A stretch of DNA of 64,000 nt from Myxococcales bacterium (GCA_020632975.1 JACKEL010000008.1:124001-188000), one strand, 5' to 3'. Positions 51,824-61,149 are shown, counted from the first letter of the stretch. Program-made: numbers and translations. Notes: a model not told the origin generated them from the letters alone.

Positions 51824-53434
51824 TCAAGACTTTTTGTGCGGATCTCCGTGGGGATACCCTTGTTGCGGTTGGCCACCTTGTTGGGGGTAACCACCCTGCT
51901 GGGGATAGCCTTGTTGTGGGTAGCCGCCTTGTTGTGGATAGCCTTGTTGTTGCGGATAACCCCCTTGTTGTGGGTAACCACCTTGCTGCGGATAACCGCC
52001 TTGCTGTGGATAGCCACCCTGCTGGGGGTAACCTTGCGGAGCGGGAGAAGATGCTCCTCCAAGCAAAGACGCAGCATTTTGGTTCACATCTCCTCCAACA
52101 AGGAGATCAGGAGAGATCGCATCCACTTCGCGACTTTGCGAAGCAAGGAAGTCAAGGGCTGGCGACGCGCCACTATCACGAGAATCCAGTTCATCCACGG
52201 TTGCGATTGTTGTTCCAGGCTTCATATCAGCTTCGCCCAGACCACGCTCGCGAATCATCGAGAAGATCTTGTTAATGGAGCGAGCAAGCCCTTTCCAAGG
52301 TCCACTCAATCCATTCAAAGGCACATCAGGAAACTCTTCTTGTGGCGCCGTCTGCAATCGAGGAACAACGCGGCGGAAGTAGAAGATCTCCGCACCCGAA
52401 AGCCACAAAGCCAACAAGAATGCCAACACCAACAAAACCGTCGCCAAGATACGTGGCCCACCGCTCTCATAAAACTTCGCTTTGTTTACGTTCACAAAGC
52501 GGTTGGGAACAGGGACCATCAGGACGTAACCGATGTTGCCAGGACTCAAGTCCGCTGGAAAGCGCCCAACCATGTAAGAGTACGGTTGGAGCTGGATCTC
52601 AGCTTTCAAAAGGTCACGGTTCATCCCATTTTCGTATTTGTCGACAACAACATCGTAAGCCTTTTTCTTAAACCAACCTCGGAAAAAGGGAATCAGTTTA
52701 TCCGTAAGGTTGTAGGCGATGGGGCCAAGTTCAAGGTCGCCCGACTTGCTGCGCGTAGCGGTAAACAAGACGAGCTTGGTGTCTTTGGCACCAGGGATGT
52801 TGTTGTCTTGGGGCAACAACTCTTTGTGTGTAAGAAAGAGTTCCGCATTGAAGGCTTTGACATACAACAACGCGGCTTTGACGACTTTCTTTTCGGCGCT
52901 AGCATGGACGGGCACAGCAGCCACAAAGCTGTTGGTCCCGTCGATCGGCCAGATCCCAGTACGTGCGTTGTCTTTCAAAGCGTCGTTGAGGTGGGGGATA
53001 TTGGGGAGCCGATCCTTCTTAAAACGGAAGGTGGCGCCTGGTTGGTCCGAACGCAAGAGCACGATCCCTTCGCGGGAAACCACGTAGAGTCTTTCCCCTT
53101 TGCTATCGAGCTTTTGGTAGGATTGAAAGTTTCGTTGGATCTTGCGTCGTGCGTCTTCGTAAGTTTCCAACTTCGACAGGTCGTCGTCAGCTTCGTAGTT
53201 GATCGACTTGACCGCTTCTCGAAGGCCAGGTTCTTCGGCCATCTTGGTCGTTTTTGCCTTCAACTTTTCGTAGAAACGGAACAAACCACGTTCAAAACGC
53301 TGTCCAACCAAGATAGGTCGAAGGCGATCTTGTTCTTCTGCAACCTTGTAGATCAGCAGGGGTTGCATGATCCAGATCTGCAGGGTGACCACTGCGAAGA
53401 AAATTACACCCAACCAGACTTTAACGTGAAACAT
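51824..53434 (-). CDS. Cache-like membrane protein with Tyr-Pro-Gln-Gly repeat tail
   Basis: A 536-residue protein. A first membrane segment (about 7-28) and a second (about 330-352) enclose some 300 outer residues whose pattern (RLYVVSREGIVLLRSDQP, GTNSFVAAVPVHA) resembles a Cache sensor domain. The cytoplasmic part has a short HAMP-like stretch, a linker, and a tail of about 60 residues made of GYPQQGG units. No methyl-accepting, kinase or cyclase output domain follows. Possibly a sensor acting through a partner, or a scaffold. It is 88 bases upstream of ilvE on the same strand; the two need not be related. Confidence 0.75.
   Translation of the reverse strand: MFHVKVWLGVIFFAVVTLQIWIMQPLLIYKVAEEQDRLRPILVGQRFERGLFRFYEKLKAKTTKMAEEPGLREAVKSINYEADDDLSKLETYEDARRKIQRNFQSYQKLDSKGERLYVVSREGIVLLRSDQPGATFRFKKDRLPNIPHLNDALKDNARTGIWPIDGTNSFVAAVPVHASAEKKVVKAALLYVKAFNAELFLTHKELLPQDNNIPGAKDTKLVLFTATRSKSGDLELGPIAYNLTDKLIPFFRGWFKKKAYDVVVDKYENGMNRDLLKAEIQLQPYSYMVGRFPADLSPGNIGYVLMVPVPNRFVNVNKAKFYESGGPRILATVLLVLAFLLALWLSGAEIFYFRRVVPRLQTAPQEEFPDVPLNGLSGPWKGLARSINKIFSMIRERGLGEADMKPGTTIATVDELDSRDSGASPALDFLASQSREVDAISPDLLVGGDVNQNAASLLGGASSPAPQGYPQQGGYPQQGGYPQQGGYPQQGGYPQQQGYPQQGGYPQQGYPQQGGYPQQGGQPQQGYPHGDPHKKS
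51850..52035 (-). repeat. tandem repeat coding GYPQQGG units
   Basis: About nine units of 18 to 24 bases code Tyr-Pro-Gln-Gln-Gly-Gly at the C-terminus of the Cache-like protein. The DNA units are near-identical, so length variation among strains is expected. Confidence 0.85.
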
Positions 53435-53756
53435 CTGAACCAGCCCTCTTTAGCTATGAGAGTAGACGAATCATCGCGAGACTTCGCGCCCCGCGAGCGC
53501 GATACGCGGGAAGATAGCGAATCCCCCGAAGAAAACGAAAACACACGCAGAATAGCGCCTGAGAGAGTAGCGGCGCGACGCACCGCTCTTGCGAAGTACG
53601 CCCTACCATATACGTTTCGTCATGGGCGGTCAAGCCTGTTCCGCGCCCTCTACGGCAGACACGGCTCCTCGCGCACAGGGCGTGCTTGGCTTCCTTTTCC
53701 TTGGTCGAACACAGCCATCCCAAGGCGAAGCCTTCCCCCATCCCCATTGTGCGGCC
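53435..53756. other. intergenic region without recognised gene
   Basis: This 322-base gap lies between the Cache-like gene and the large secreted-protein gene, both on the minus strand. It contains a GC-rich stretch with short self-complementary pieces (about 53485-53520) but no ribosome site with a convincing frame, and no clear promoter. Open frames crossing it are antisense to the flanking genes. Confidence 0.5.
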
Positions 53757-55778
53757 CTAGGGTCGCTTTTCGCTCTTTTGTGGCATCTTTCGGGAAGGTT
53801 TGGCGCGTTCAAATCGCCGAAAGCGAGGTTGACGACGAAAATGACGACGGCGACGGCGGAGGGCCCGCTTTCTTCGTGGCATGGAGCGCATCAAAAAGAA
53901 GCCAGCTCCCACGCCCCCCAGTCCAAAGACGGCGACGGACGGAGAGGTCAACAGCGGCAAGACGACAGCAGGCACAAACCCCACCAAAAAGGGGCCATTT
54001 TTTCTCAAAGCGCGGCGCACTTTTCTTCGTCTTATCAGGCCAAGCGCACTGGGCGCAGCAGCATCCGCTTTGTCTTGGGTGGGCGCAACAAAGTGGAGCG
54101 TCATCTCTGTATCCCACGAAGACGCATCACTTTGGTTCACGACCGTAAAGGTGCCCAAACGCGAAACCTGCTGGCGAACCAAGCCCACGCGCTCACGTGG
54201 CAAAGGCAAGCGCGCCACCACAGCAGGAAGCTTTTTCCCATCGCCCCATGCGCAAAGCCCGCCTTTTTGGAGGGATGCGCTCACACGAGGATAGGCCGCG
54301 AGGCGTTTTGCCCACACAGCTTGTTGTGAGCCCTGTGCAAGTAAACCTTGCAAAGTCCCAAGGTCCGCCGCCCAAACCCATGCGCGACCAAGCAATGCAG
54401 AGTAGAGTTGCATCTCTTTGCCCACTTGGACTTGGTAGATGGTGGGTTTTCCTTGGACGACGATGCGTTTTCCAAGCAAGAGGCGCTTGTCTAGCATCTT
54501 GGAAAAGAAATCATCCCAAAAGGCCGAGAACTTCGCAGCATCATTGACACCAAGCATAAAGCCCATCCCTGCAAGCGTTTCGAGGAAAGGGATGGCCTTC
54601 GCGTCTAGGCGAAGGAACGAGGACAGTTGCCCATTCAGAAGGGAAACCACTTCTTTGAGGTCTTTGCCCACGAAGGCTTTGAACATCTCTTTGGAGTTGC
54701 GGATCTCGCGGCGCATACGACGCGCAGAACGCGGAGAAGAAAAGCGCGAAGTGACCTTTTGCAGCGACTCAAAGGCTCCCCAAAAGTCGAACTGTACGCT
54801 ACTTACCCAGTCCGCATCAGCAGGAAGAACCTGCGTAAGATCGACTGCGGGATATCGCTTTGCAAAGAGTTTGTGCACGGGATTTCCGCGCTTTCCAAAA
54901 GTCACGAACTCACGAAGACGCGCGAGACCTTTGGCCAAGGACAGATCCGCACCAACATCGAAAGTCCCCAAGAATCCGCGAAACTTGGAGATAATGGGCA
55001 AGGCGCGCGGAGAAAAAGTCTCCGCAAGATCCGCGAGATTTTGCAGATCAGCAAAGAAGAAAAACATCGATCCAGCGTGTCGTTTGTGCGCATCTTGGAA
55101 GGACTTGGACACCGCGAGAGACTGTGCAGGCGCAACAGACGCAGAAGAGAGCAGCATCTGGACTTGCTTCTCAGACCACGCAAGCGACCCAGTCAGCGTA
55201 TCCATCCAAGTTCGAGCCCTTGGTTTTGGCGGAATCACCGAGAGCATCACGCGCAACCCAGAACGAACAACCAAGAGAGAAGGCGTCTTGCGCGACCCTC
55301 CAGGGTGCATCAGGTAAGCTTCTCGGCCACCATCTTGCGAAGAAAGCACTTGTCCAGCAGGCAAGGGCAGCATCTGCATCAGGCCTTGAAGACCAGTTTC
55401 GCGCTTGAGCCACATCCAAGCGCTCACAGACACGGGCAAGCGTTTTTGGGGGAAAGCTGCTTTTTGCACCGCAAAGACGATGCCACGGCCAAGATCGACG
55501 TCCATGTGGGTAATCGCAGAGACCACGCCCCCCACAAGTTGACGTCCCATCTTTTCTTCAGCAGAAGAAGCGGTTGTTTTTGAAAAGGAAGTCAGCATCT
55601 CTTGGGCAAAACGATCCAGCGATCTGATCTGAAAGATCGCCAAGACCTTCTTTTGATCGAGCTGTGCGGCGGCCTCGTCAAGCGCATCAGGGGCTTGCGC
55701 GGCAACGGACCTCCCCAACAATCCAATGACAAGAAACAGAAAACAGGACAGAGCCCGAACGAGTGAACGGAAGTGCAT
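53757..55778 (-). CDS. large exported protein of unknown function
   Basis: A 673-residue protein with signal peptide (FLFLVIGLLGRSVAAQA) and a mixed helix/strand body with DUF3352-like features (DRFAQEMLTSF, DWVSSVQFDFWGAF, GFMLGVND). A hydrophobic stretch near residue 620 (VGAGFFLM and before) is followed by a very Arg-rich C-terminus (RRKRALRRRRRHFRRQ), so the tail probably stays in the cytoplasm behind a membrane segment. Family assignment is weak. AAAGGAG precedes the ATG. It lies alone between intergenic gaps of over 200 bases. Confidence 0.75.
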   Translation of the reverse strand: MHFRSLVRALSCFLFLVIGLLGRSVAAQAPDALDEAAAQLDQKKVLAIFQIRSLDRFAQEMLTSFSKTTASSAEEKMGRQLVGGVVSAITHMDVDLGRGIVFAVQKAAFPQKRLPVSVSAWMWLKRETGLQGLMQMLPLPAGQVLSSQDGGREAYLMHPGGSRKTPSLLVVRSGLRVMLSVIPPKPRARTWMDTLTGSLAWSEKQVQMLLSSASVAPAQSLAVSKSFQDAHKRHAGSMFFFFADLQNLADLAETFSPRALPIISKFRGFLGTFDVGADLSLAKGLARLREFVTFGKRGNPVHKLFAKRYPAVDLTQVLPADADWVSSVQFDFWGAFESLQKVTSRFSSPRSARRMRREIRNSKEMFKAFVGKDLKEVVSLLNGQLSSFLRLDAKAIPFLETLAGMGFMLGVNDAAKFSAFWDDFFSKMLDKRLLLGKRIVVQGKPTIYQVQVGKEMQLYSALLGRAWVWAADLGTLQGLLAQGSQQAVWAKRLAAYPRVSASLQKGGLCAWGDGKKLPAVVARLPLPRERVGLVRQQVSRLGTFTVVNQSDASSWDTEMTLHFVAPTQDKADAAAPSALGLIRRRKVRRALRKNGPFLVGFVPAVVLPLLTSPSVAVFGLGGVGAGFFLMRSMPRRKRALRRRRRHFRRQPRFRRFERAKPSRKMPQKSEKRP

Positions 55779-56001
55779 GATATCTCGCTCCTTTCTAACG
55801 GGAAGATCGATACATGGAAGTAGTGCGCTCGCGGGAAAGCCTTGACACTCTAACGCTATCGCCCCTTTCGCTGCAAGGGCTAACGAAAGAGCGGTCGTAG
55901 AGACGGAAAGAAAGACGGAGACACTTTTCCATCAAGGAAAGCGTTTGAAAGGCGCGAAGTGGGGGGTGGATAGAGGGTGTGTAGAGAGAGGGTCTAGCCC
56001 A

Positions 56002-58203
56002 TTAACGACGGCGGAGGAAGCCTTGGACTTGGTTGAGGAGCGTGTTGGCTTTCATCGGATTTCGCAAAACAAGGTTGTTGACGATGATTTGCGTAAAAAC
56101 GATCTCGCAGCGCTGTGACTGAGCGGATGTCAGAAGGTTTCGCTTTTTGCGGTCTTCGTAGAGTTTATTGAGGAAAGAATATTTCTTATCAAGGATACTC
56201 TTTCCGATGTAGCCCTCTTGTCCGACTTTTTTGTTGCTAAGTCGATCAAGAAAACGTCGCAAGCTACGGACATTTTTCTTCCAGAGCGCGCGCTTGGCTT
56301 TTTGGTAGATCCGCCACGTTCTGCGATCCAAATAGTCTTTGTGGATCCCATTGTTGTCCATCCAAGCCGTGATGCTATCGAGCTGTTGTCTCAGATCTTG
56401 TAGCTCAACACGTTGGCCATTTCCGTTGGAAGCGTAGCGTTTTTTCCAACGACGGCGGCGAGGGCTGGGGCGTCGAGGCTCTGAAGGGATGACACGCGGC
56501 ACAATCCGTGGGATGGGAGAAACGGACGGTTTGGTGCGCGGAAGAGGCGCAAGGGGACGCTCTTCGAGTTCTGGCGCGATAATCTTAGGGTCCGTTTGGT
56601 TGGAGCGCGTGTAAAGGTAGTAACCACCCGCCACACCCGCAGCGAGAAGCAGCAGCAGGAAGATCCAGCGCCCTCCCCCTTTGCGTTGGACGACAGGTTC
56701 GCTGACATCATCAAAGTTGGTGTGATGGGGCGAAACTTGCGAGACAAGAGGCGCGGGTCGAATGCCCGAGACAGGAAAAGCACCGTGGCTTCCTGTGGGC
56801 ATGGGACGTTCAAGGTGATTCATCGAAGAAGGCGGTGGTGTCGAGGGGATCACCGCAGGACGAATCCCCGAATGATGCGCAGGTGCTTGTCCTCGGGCTT
56901 GTGTGATCGCGCTGATCGAATTGGAGATATGAGGAGAAGGTACGTTGGGTGCGCTTGGTGCGGGCCCGATACGCGTAGGGACAGAAGCAGGAGGAGGCGT
57001 GGTCGCAGGCATCGGATGGGGCGTGGGTTGGGGAGCACGCCCGCGTGCGATGGTGACTTGAGGAACAGACGTCGAAGACGACGAAGGCGCCAAGGAAGAT
57101 GCCCCTGCGATGGCAGAAGAAGGCCGAACCACCGTCCCTGCGGCTGCGACTGTCGCAACAGGGATGGACATATTGGTGGGGCGACGTTGGGCGTCTTGTT
57201 CAGAGGTTTGGAGCACGCGCTCCAATTCCATGTGAAAGGCCGTCTCTTCGCGTGCTTTCTCAAGCGCGATTCGAAACTCTTCAGCGCTCGCGAAGCGCTC
57301 ATCGCGATTTTTACGGAGGGCCCGCATGACAACGTCTTCGAGCGCACGTGGGATCTGTGCATCGGGTCGGACTTTGCTGGGGAGTTCAGCATGATCGGTC
57401 AGGTGACGAGCGATCACTTCCACAGGCGTGCTGCCACGGAAAGGAACTTCACCTGTAAGCATCTCGTAGAGGATGACGCCCATGCTGTAAAGGTCGGTAC
57501 GACCGTCGAGTTCTTCACCCTTGGCTTGCTCAGGGGACATGTAATAAGGTGTCCCACAGATCATCCCAAACATGGTGAGTGCGGACTCACCCTTCGTATT
57601 TTCGGGCTGTTGGATCTTTGCGATCCCAAAGTCACAGACTTTGACCAGCTCATCTTGCCCAGAGATCTGGGAAAGCATGATATTTTCGGGTTTGAGATCG
57701 CGGTGGATGATCTTGCTATTGTGAGCGAGTTGGAGGGCAGACAACACTTGGGAGCCGATCTTGATCACGCGCTCTGCGGGGATTGGTGAAGCTTGAGAGA
57801 TCACCTCCGCAAGATCGGGCCCGATGATGTACTCCATCGCGATGTATAGGGACTTGTTTTCGGTTTGGCCGAAGTCAAAGATCGCGATCGAGTTGGGGTG
57901 GGTAAAACGACTGGCAGCTTCAGCTTCACGTTGGAAGCGCCTTGCCACACGTTGGTCTTCCATCAAATGTTGGTGGAGGATCTTGATGGCGACGTCTCGG
58001 TTGATGGGTTTTTGGACCGCACGATACACTCGCCCCATGGCGCCTTGCCCAATAAGCTCCTTGATATGGAACTTTCCGACAAGAACCTCGTCGATCAATG
58101 GATCTTGCCCATCAGAAGCAACGAGCGAGATATCCGCCCCGCACTCCTCACAAGAGTCCAGTTCTGGCGGATTTTCGTGTGTACACTTGGGACAGACCTT
58201 CAC
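56002..58203 (-). CDS. Ser/Thr protein kinase with N-terminal zinc ribbon
   Basis: A 733-residue kinase starting at GTG with the zinc ribbon CPKCTHENPPELDSCEECG. The kinase domain (about 42-310) has IGQGAMGRVY, VAIKIL, HRDLKPEN, CDFGIAK and GTPYYMSPEQ. A Pro/Ser/Ala-rich linker runs to the membrane segment (about 508-530, WIFLLLLLAAGVAGGYYLY), and the outer part of about 200 residues is Arg/Pro-rich and then helical. GGGTGG lies before the start. The PEGA protein gene at 58330-59226 lies directly upstream on the same strand (126 bases), suggesting a kinase-PEGA pair. Confidence 0.92.
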   Translation of the reverse strand: MKVCPKCTHENPPELDSCEECGADISLVASDGQDPLIDEVLVGKFHIKELIGQGAMGRVYRAVQKPINRDVAIKILHQHLMEDQRVARRFQREAEAASRFTHPNSIAIFDFGQTENKSLYIAMEYIIGPDLAEVISQASPIPAERVIKIGSQVLSALQLAHNSKIIHRDLKPENIMLSQISGQDELVKVCDFGIAKIQQPENTKGESALTMFGMICGTPYYMSPEQAKGEELDGRTDLYSMGVILYEMLTGEVPFRGSTPVEVIARHLTDHAELPSKVRPDAQIPRALEDVVMRALRKNRDERFASAEEFRIALEKAREETAFHMELERVLQTSEQDAQRRPTNMSIPVATVAAAGTVVRPSSAIAGASSLAPSSSSTSVPQVTIARGRAPQPTPHPMPATTPPPASVPTRIGPAPSAPNVPSPHISNSISAITQARGQAPAHHSGIRPAVIPSTPPPSSMNHLERPMPTGSHGAFPVSGIRPAPLVSQVSPHHTNFDDVSEPVVQRKGGGRWIFLLLLLAAGVAGGYYLYTRSNQTDPKIIAPELEERPLAPLPRTKPSVSPIPRIVPRVIPSEPRRPSPRRRRWKKRYASNGNGQRVELQDLRQQLDSITAWMDNNGIHKDYLDRRTWRIYQKAKRALWKKNVRSLRRFLDRLSNKKVGQEGYIGKSILDKKYSFLNKLYEDRKKRNLLTSAQSQRCEIVFTQIIVNNLVLRNPMKANTLLNQVQGFLRRR

Positions 58204-58329
58204 GGAGCCACCCTATCCAAAGATGAAAAGCAATCAAAGCCACTGTCAGCTTTTAAGATTTTCCAAGATAGCATGATGCCTTCTTTGACATCAAGCAAAC
58301 ATTTCGCAACACAATTCTTCAAAGTAGGA

Positions 58330-59226
58330 CTACAAACCTGTTTGAACACGGTACACTTGGGATTGTGTCACGCCGATCGCGACCCCCGCAGCAACCCCCC
58401 CAACAACGCCAACAGTGAGAACCCACACCCACCACTCTTGGTGGAGGGGTTTGGCTTTGGGCCGAGGAGGAGGAGGACGGCGCACGATGCGTCGCTCAGC
58501 AGGCTTTTTTTCCAAGGTCACGCGTAGTGACATGATGCGATTTGGCATCAAGATCACGCGTTTTTTGTAGGGGAGATAACCAGGGTGGGTGATCTCCACT
58601 TGGACAGGGCCTGAGGACAACCGCAACGAAACTTTGGGGAGAGATCCTACAGTTCGTCCATTCATTTGTACACTAGCGCCCTGAGGTGTGCCCTCGATCA
58701 CAAAACGCACTTTGCTCGGAAAAAGCTCAAGAACAAGCTTGGAAAGTGATTTTTCAAAGTCGTCTACCCCCTTGAAGCGTTTTCCTTCAAGGCTACGTGG
58801 TGAGACCTGATCTTGTTCAAGGTCCACAACGCGGAGGCTTGCCAAGAAAGCCGACCCCAAGACACCGACGTTGAGGAAGAGAACTTTGGAGGTTTGGAGC
58901 TTTTGGCGGGCGGCTCCCTGCATACAGATCCACTCACCGCGGCAGTCGTTACCGAACTGTTGAAGTCCAAGGTCTTTGCCGATGGCGGCTTGGGTTTGTG
59001 CAAGGGGAAGGACTTTGAGACCCGCATCGCGTTCGATGGTGTCTTTTAGTTTTGTGAAGAGCTGTTCGAGTTTGTTTTCAGCGCCAAGCGCTTGGTAAAA
59101 CACGATCCCCACATCAAACTTTTTGGGAGCGGAAAGAGCTTGGTTTTCGAGAAAAAAGAGCGGCCCCACGAAACAGGCCAATCCCAAAAACGAACGCATC
59201 AAACTCCAACGAACAGCTGCCATCAT
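58330..59226 (-). CDS. secreted PEGA-domain protein with C-terminal membrane segment
   Basis: A 298-residue protein: signal peptide (FLGLACFVGPLFF), a domain of about 140 residues starting DVGIVFYQAL that looks like the LpoB/CsgG-type fold, a clear PEGA domain at about 172-240 (GTPQGASVQMNGRTVGSLP ... ITHPGYLPYKK), a basic Pro-rich linker, and a membrane segment (WVWVLTVGVVGGVAAGVAIG) near residue 265-285 followed by a short tail. AGAGG precedes the ATG. It sits just upstream of the zinc-ribbon kinase on the same strand. Function unknown. Confidence 0.85.
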   Translation of the reverse strand: MMAAVRWSLMRSFLGLACFVGPLFFLENQALSAPKKFDVGIVFYQALGAENKLEQLFTKLKDTIERDAGLKVLPLAQTQAAIGKDLGLQQFGNDCRGEWICMQGAARQKLQTSKVLFLNVGVLGSAFLASLRVVDLEQDQVSPRSLEGKRFKGVDDFEKSLSKLVLELFPSKVRFVIEGTPQGASVQMNGRTVGSLPKVSLRLSSGPVQVEITHPGYLPYKKRVILMPNRIMSLRVTLEKKPAERRIVRRPPPPRPKAKPLHQEWWVWVLTVGVVGGVAAGVAIGVTQSQVYRVQTGL

Positions 59227-59411
59227 TGTTTCGCCTCTCCCAAGAAATCGTTTTGTATGAGGATGATGTCTTGCCTCAAAGCGATTCTCATCGAAAAGAA
59301 ATATAGAGGGACGAAAACCCCCTTTGGTGTAAGGGAGGATTGTATTTCGACGGCGTCATGATGTCAAGTTCGGAGCCGCATAGGTTGGCGAGAATAGAGA
59401 GAAAGAAGCGC

Positions 59412-59429
59412 GGGAGGGAAAGGGAGGGG
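59412..59429 (+). other. G-quadruplex-forming motif downstream of atpE
   Basis: G runs of 3, 3, 3 and 4 separated by loops of 1, 3 and 1 bases on the plus strand, 13 bases past the atpE stop. It is on the template strand of atpE, so it could slow RNA polymerase as a DNA structure while the RNA itself is C-rich. The gap 59227-59441 otherwise holds nothing recognised. Confidence 0.5.
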
Positions 59430-59441
59430 AAGAAAACTCGC

Positions 59442-59759
59442 TCAGATCTTGCCAACGAGTTGGAGTGCGATAACGAATGCGTAGATAACGAGCGATTCGA
59501 TCAACGCCAAACCGAGGATGAGGGGGAGGAAGAGACGACCCGAAGCTTCGGGGTTACGAGCGATCCCTTCGAGAGCGGAAGAAGCTGCTTTACCTTGACC
59601 CAAAGCGCCACCGAAAGCAGCGATCCCAAGACCGATTCCTGCAGCCAACGCGATCCAACCTGCAGCAGCGCCGCCTTTGCCACCGTCAGCAGCGAAAGCC
59701 GAAGCCATGGGCAGGAAGCAGACGACGAAAGTCACGATGGAAACAAGCCATTTTTTCAT
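59442..59759 (-). CDS. atpE: ATP synthase Fo subunit c with N-terminal signal sequence
   Basis: The rotor-ring subunit of ATP synthase, 105 residues with two membrane helices joined by the polar loop ARNPEASG. The ion-binding Glu is in ALIESLVIY, with a Gln in GQG of helix one, the ligand set Gln/Glu/Ser shared by many deltaproteobacterial c subunits; it does not by itself tell H+ from Na+. Unlike E. coli AtpE (79 residues), it begins with a cleavable-looking signal peptide ending AFAA. GGAG lies eight bases before the ATG. Last of four Fo genes here. Confidence 0.95.
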   Translation of the reverse strand: MKKWLVSIVTFVVCFLPMASAFAADGGKGGAAAGWIALAAGIGLGIAAFGGALGQGKAASSALEGIARNPEASGRLFLPLILGLALIESLVIYAFVIALQLVGKI

Positions 59760-59876
59760 TAATAAATCTCCGTAGTTGGTAGGCGTGGGGCTTTCCCAAA
59801 AAAACAGAGGGCACCGACTTTGCTTTGTGCCGCCTGAGAGGTAGCAGGGAGCCCTCTTTAGGTTATGCGAACAAAA

Positions 59877-60602
59877 TCAATGATCGTGAGACACGGCCAT
59901 CGCGATATACACACTAGAAAGAAGCGTAAAAACGAAGGCTTGCAGGAAGCAAACCAAGAATCCCAGCGCCATAAAGACGATCGGGATAAGCAAAGGAGTC
60001 ATGTTGGAGAAGACGCCGAGGACTTGGTGGTCCCCTGTCATGTTTCCAGCAAGACGCAAGCTCAAAGAGACAGGGCGTACGATGTGGCTGATCATCTCGA
60101 TGACGAACATCAGAGGAGCCAACCACCAGACGGGTCCCATAAAGTGCTTGATGTAGCCTTTACCGTGCTCTTTGTAGCCTTGGTAGTTGTAGTACAAGAA
60201 CACAACCAAACCGATCGCAAGGTTGGTGTTCATGTTGTCCGAGGGGGGGAGAAATCCAGGGATCATCCCCAAAAAGTTGCTGATCAGGATGTAGAGAAAG
60301 ATGCTTGCGAGCAAGCCAAAGTGTTTCTCAGCATCGTGCCCAAGGATATTTTGGAACATCTGGAACAAGCGTTCGAGACCGATCTCGACGATGTTTCGGA
60401 CGGACAACTTATCGTCGGGGATCAGGGGATCACGTTTGTTGTCTTGATCGCGCTTGAAAGAGCGGTGGATCGAGAGAGACAACCAAGTGACCAACAAGGT
60501 GACGACCGCTGACATCGCAACGTGGACGTAGCCAGGGTTCATCTTCAAGAAGTAAGTAAATAGCGAAAAGTGTTCGCTAGAAGCTATGGTCTGGAAGATC
60601 AT
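59877..60602 (-). CDS. atpB: ATP synthase Fo subunit a
   Basis: The 241-residue stator subunit that forms the ion half-channels beside the c ring. It has several membrane helices and the essential Arg in the conserved helix RPVSLSLRLAGNMTGDH. SNFLGMIPG is the family's other signature. GGAG lies 11 bases before ATG 60602, overlapping the end of the AtpI-like gene (7 bases between the two). The 117-base gap before atpE includes a purine/pyrimidine-biased stretch but no hairpin with U-tract. Confidence 0.96.
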   Translation of the reverse strand: MIFQTIASSEHFSLFTYFLKMNPGYVHVAMSAVVTLLVTWLSLSIHRSFKRDQDNKRDPLIPDDKLSVRNIVEIGLERLFQMFQNILGHDAEKHFGLLASIFLYILISNFLGMIPGFLPPSDNMNTNLAIGLVVFLYYNYQGYKEHGKGYIKHFMGPVWWLAPLMFVIEMISHIVRPVSLSLRLAGNMTGDHQVLGVFSNMTPLLIPIVFMALGFLVCFLQAFVFTLLSSVYIAMAVSHDH

Positions 60603-60609
60603 GAAGGAT

Positions 60610-61149
60610 TTACTCCGTAGATTGCGGCAACAAAGGAGACAGCACGATCGCGATCACGATATTTCCTAGGCCGAGAGAGAAACCCGCAACATCTAGTTGC
60701 AAGCTCCACAAACAAAAAGCCAAACCACCCAACAAAAAGAATTGTTTGAACAAAAACCGACTGGCAAGAAACGCATGTCTCCACGAAGGCCCAGTATCCG
60801 AGCTTTCGGGTTGTTCTTGTGGGTCCGTCTGTTCGTCCAGAGACTCCGTAGCCTCTTGGGTATTTGGTTCAGCCTGTGCCCCCTCTTCTTTTGGAGGGGT
60901 GGGAGCAGGCTCTTGGACCTTTTGGGGCGAGGTCGTTTGTGTGTTTGGTTGGGAAGGATTTGTAAGAATGGAAGACCAACTCCACACAAGAAGTCGGAGA
61001 TTTCCAGAGCTAAACAGAGAGCCCAACCAAACAGCCAGCGCAAAGTCTGAGCGACCACTCCACCACCAAGCGGTGAGGGAGAAGATGATGCCCAGCACAA
61101 ACGCCACGACTTCCAAACGCGCCAAAAAAAGCAAAGGAGACGAGTTCAT
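60610..61149 (-). CDS. AtpI-like membrane protein with acidic insert
   Basis: A 179-residue protein with four hydrophobic segments in two pairs (about 12-32 and 38-55; 125-145 and 150-170), separated by about 65 residues rich in Pro, Glu, Gln and Thr. Position between atpZ and atpB and the pattern of membrane pairs suggest the AtpI/ATP synthase I family, which helps c-ring assembly; the insert is unusual and sequence identity to AtpI is not obvious. ATG 61149 overlaps the atpZ stop (ATGA). Confidence 0.75.
   Translation of the reverse strand: MNSSPLLFLARLEVVAFVLGIIFSLTAWWWSGRSDFALAVWLGSLFSSGNLRLLVWSWSSILTNPSQPNTQTTSPQKVQEPAPTPPKEEGAQAEPNTQEATESLDEQTDPQEQPESSDTGPSWRHAFLASRFLFKQFFLLGGLAFCLWSLQLDVAGFSLGLGNIVIAIVLSPLLPQSTE

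Noticed and set aside
51668..54148. 826-codon plus-strand frame across ilvE and the Cache-like gene
   Set aside because: It lies opposite conserved coding sequence and an intergenic gap; no ribosome site or domain.
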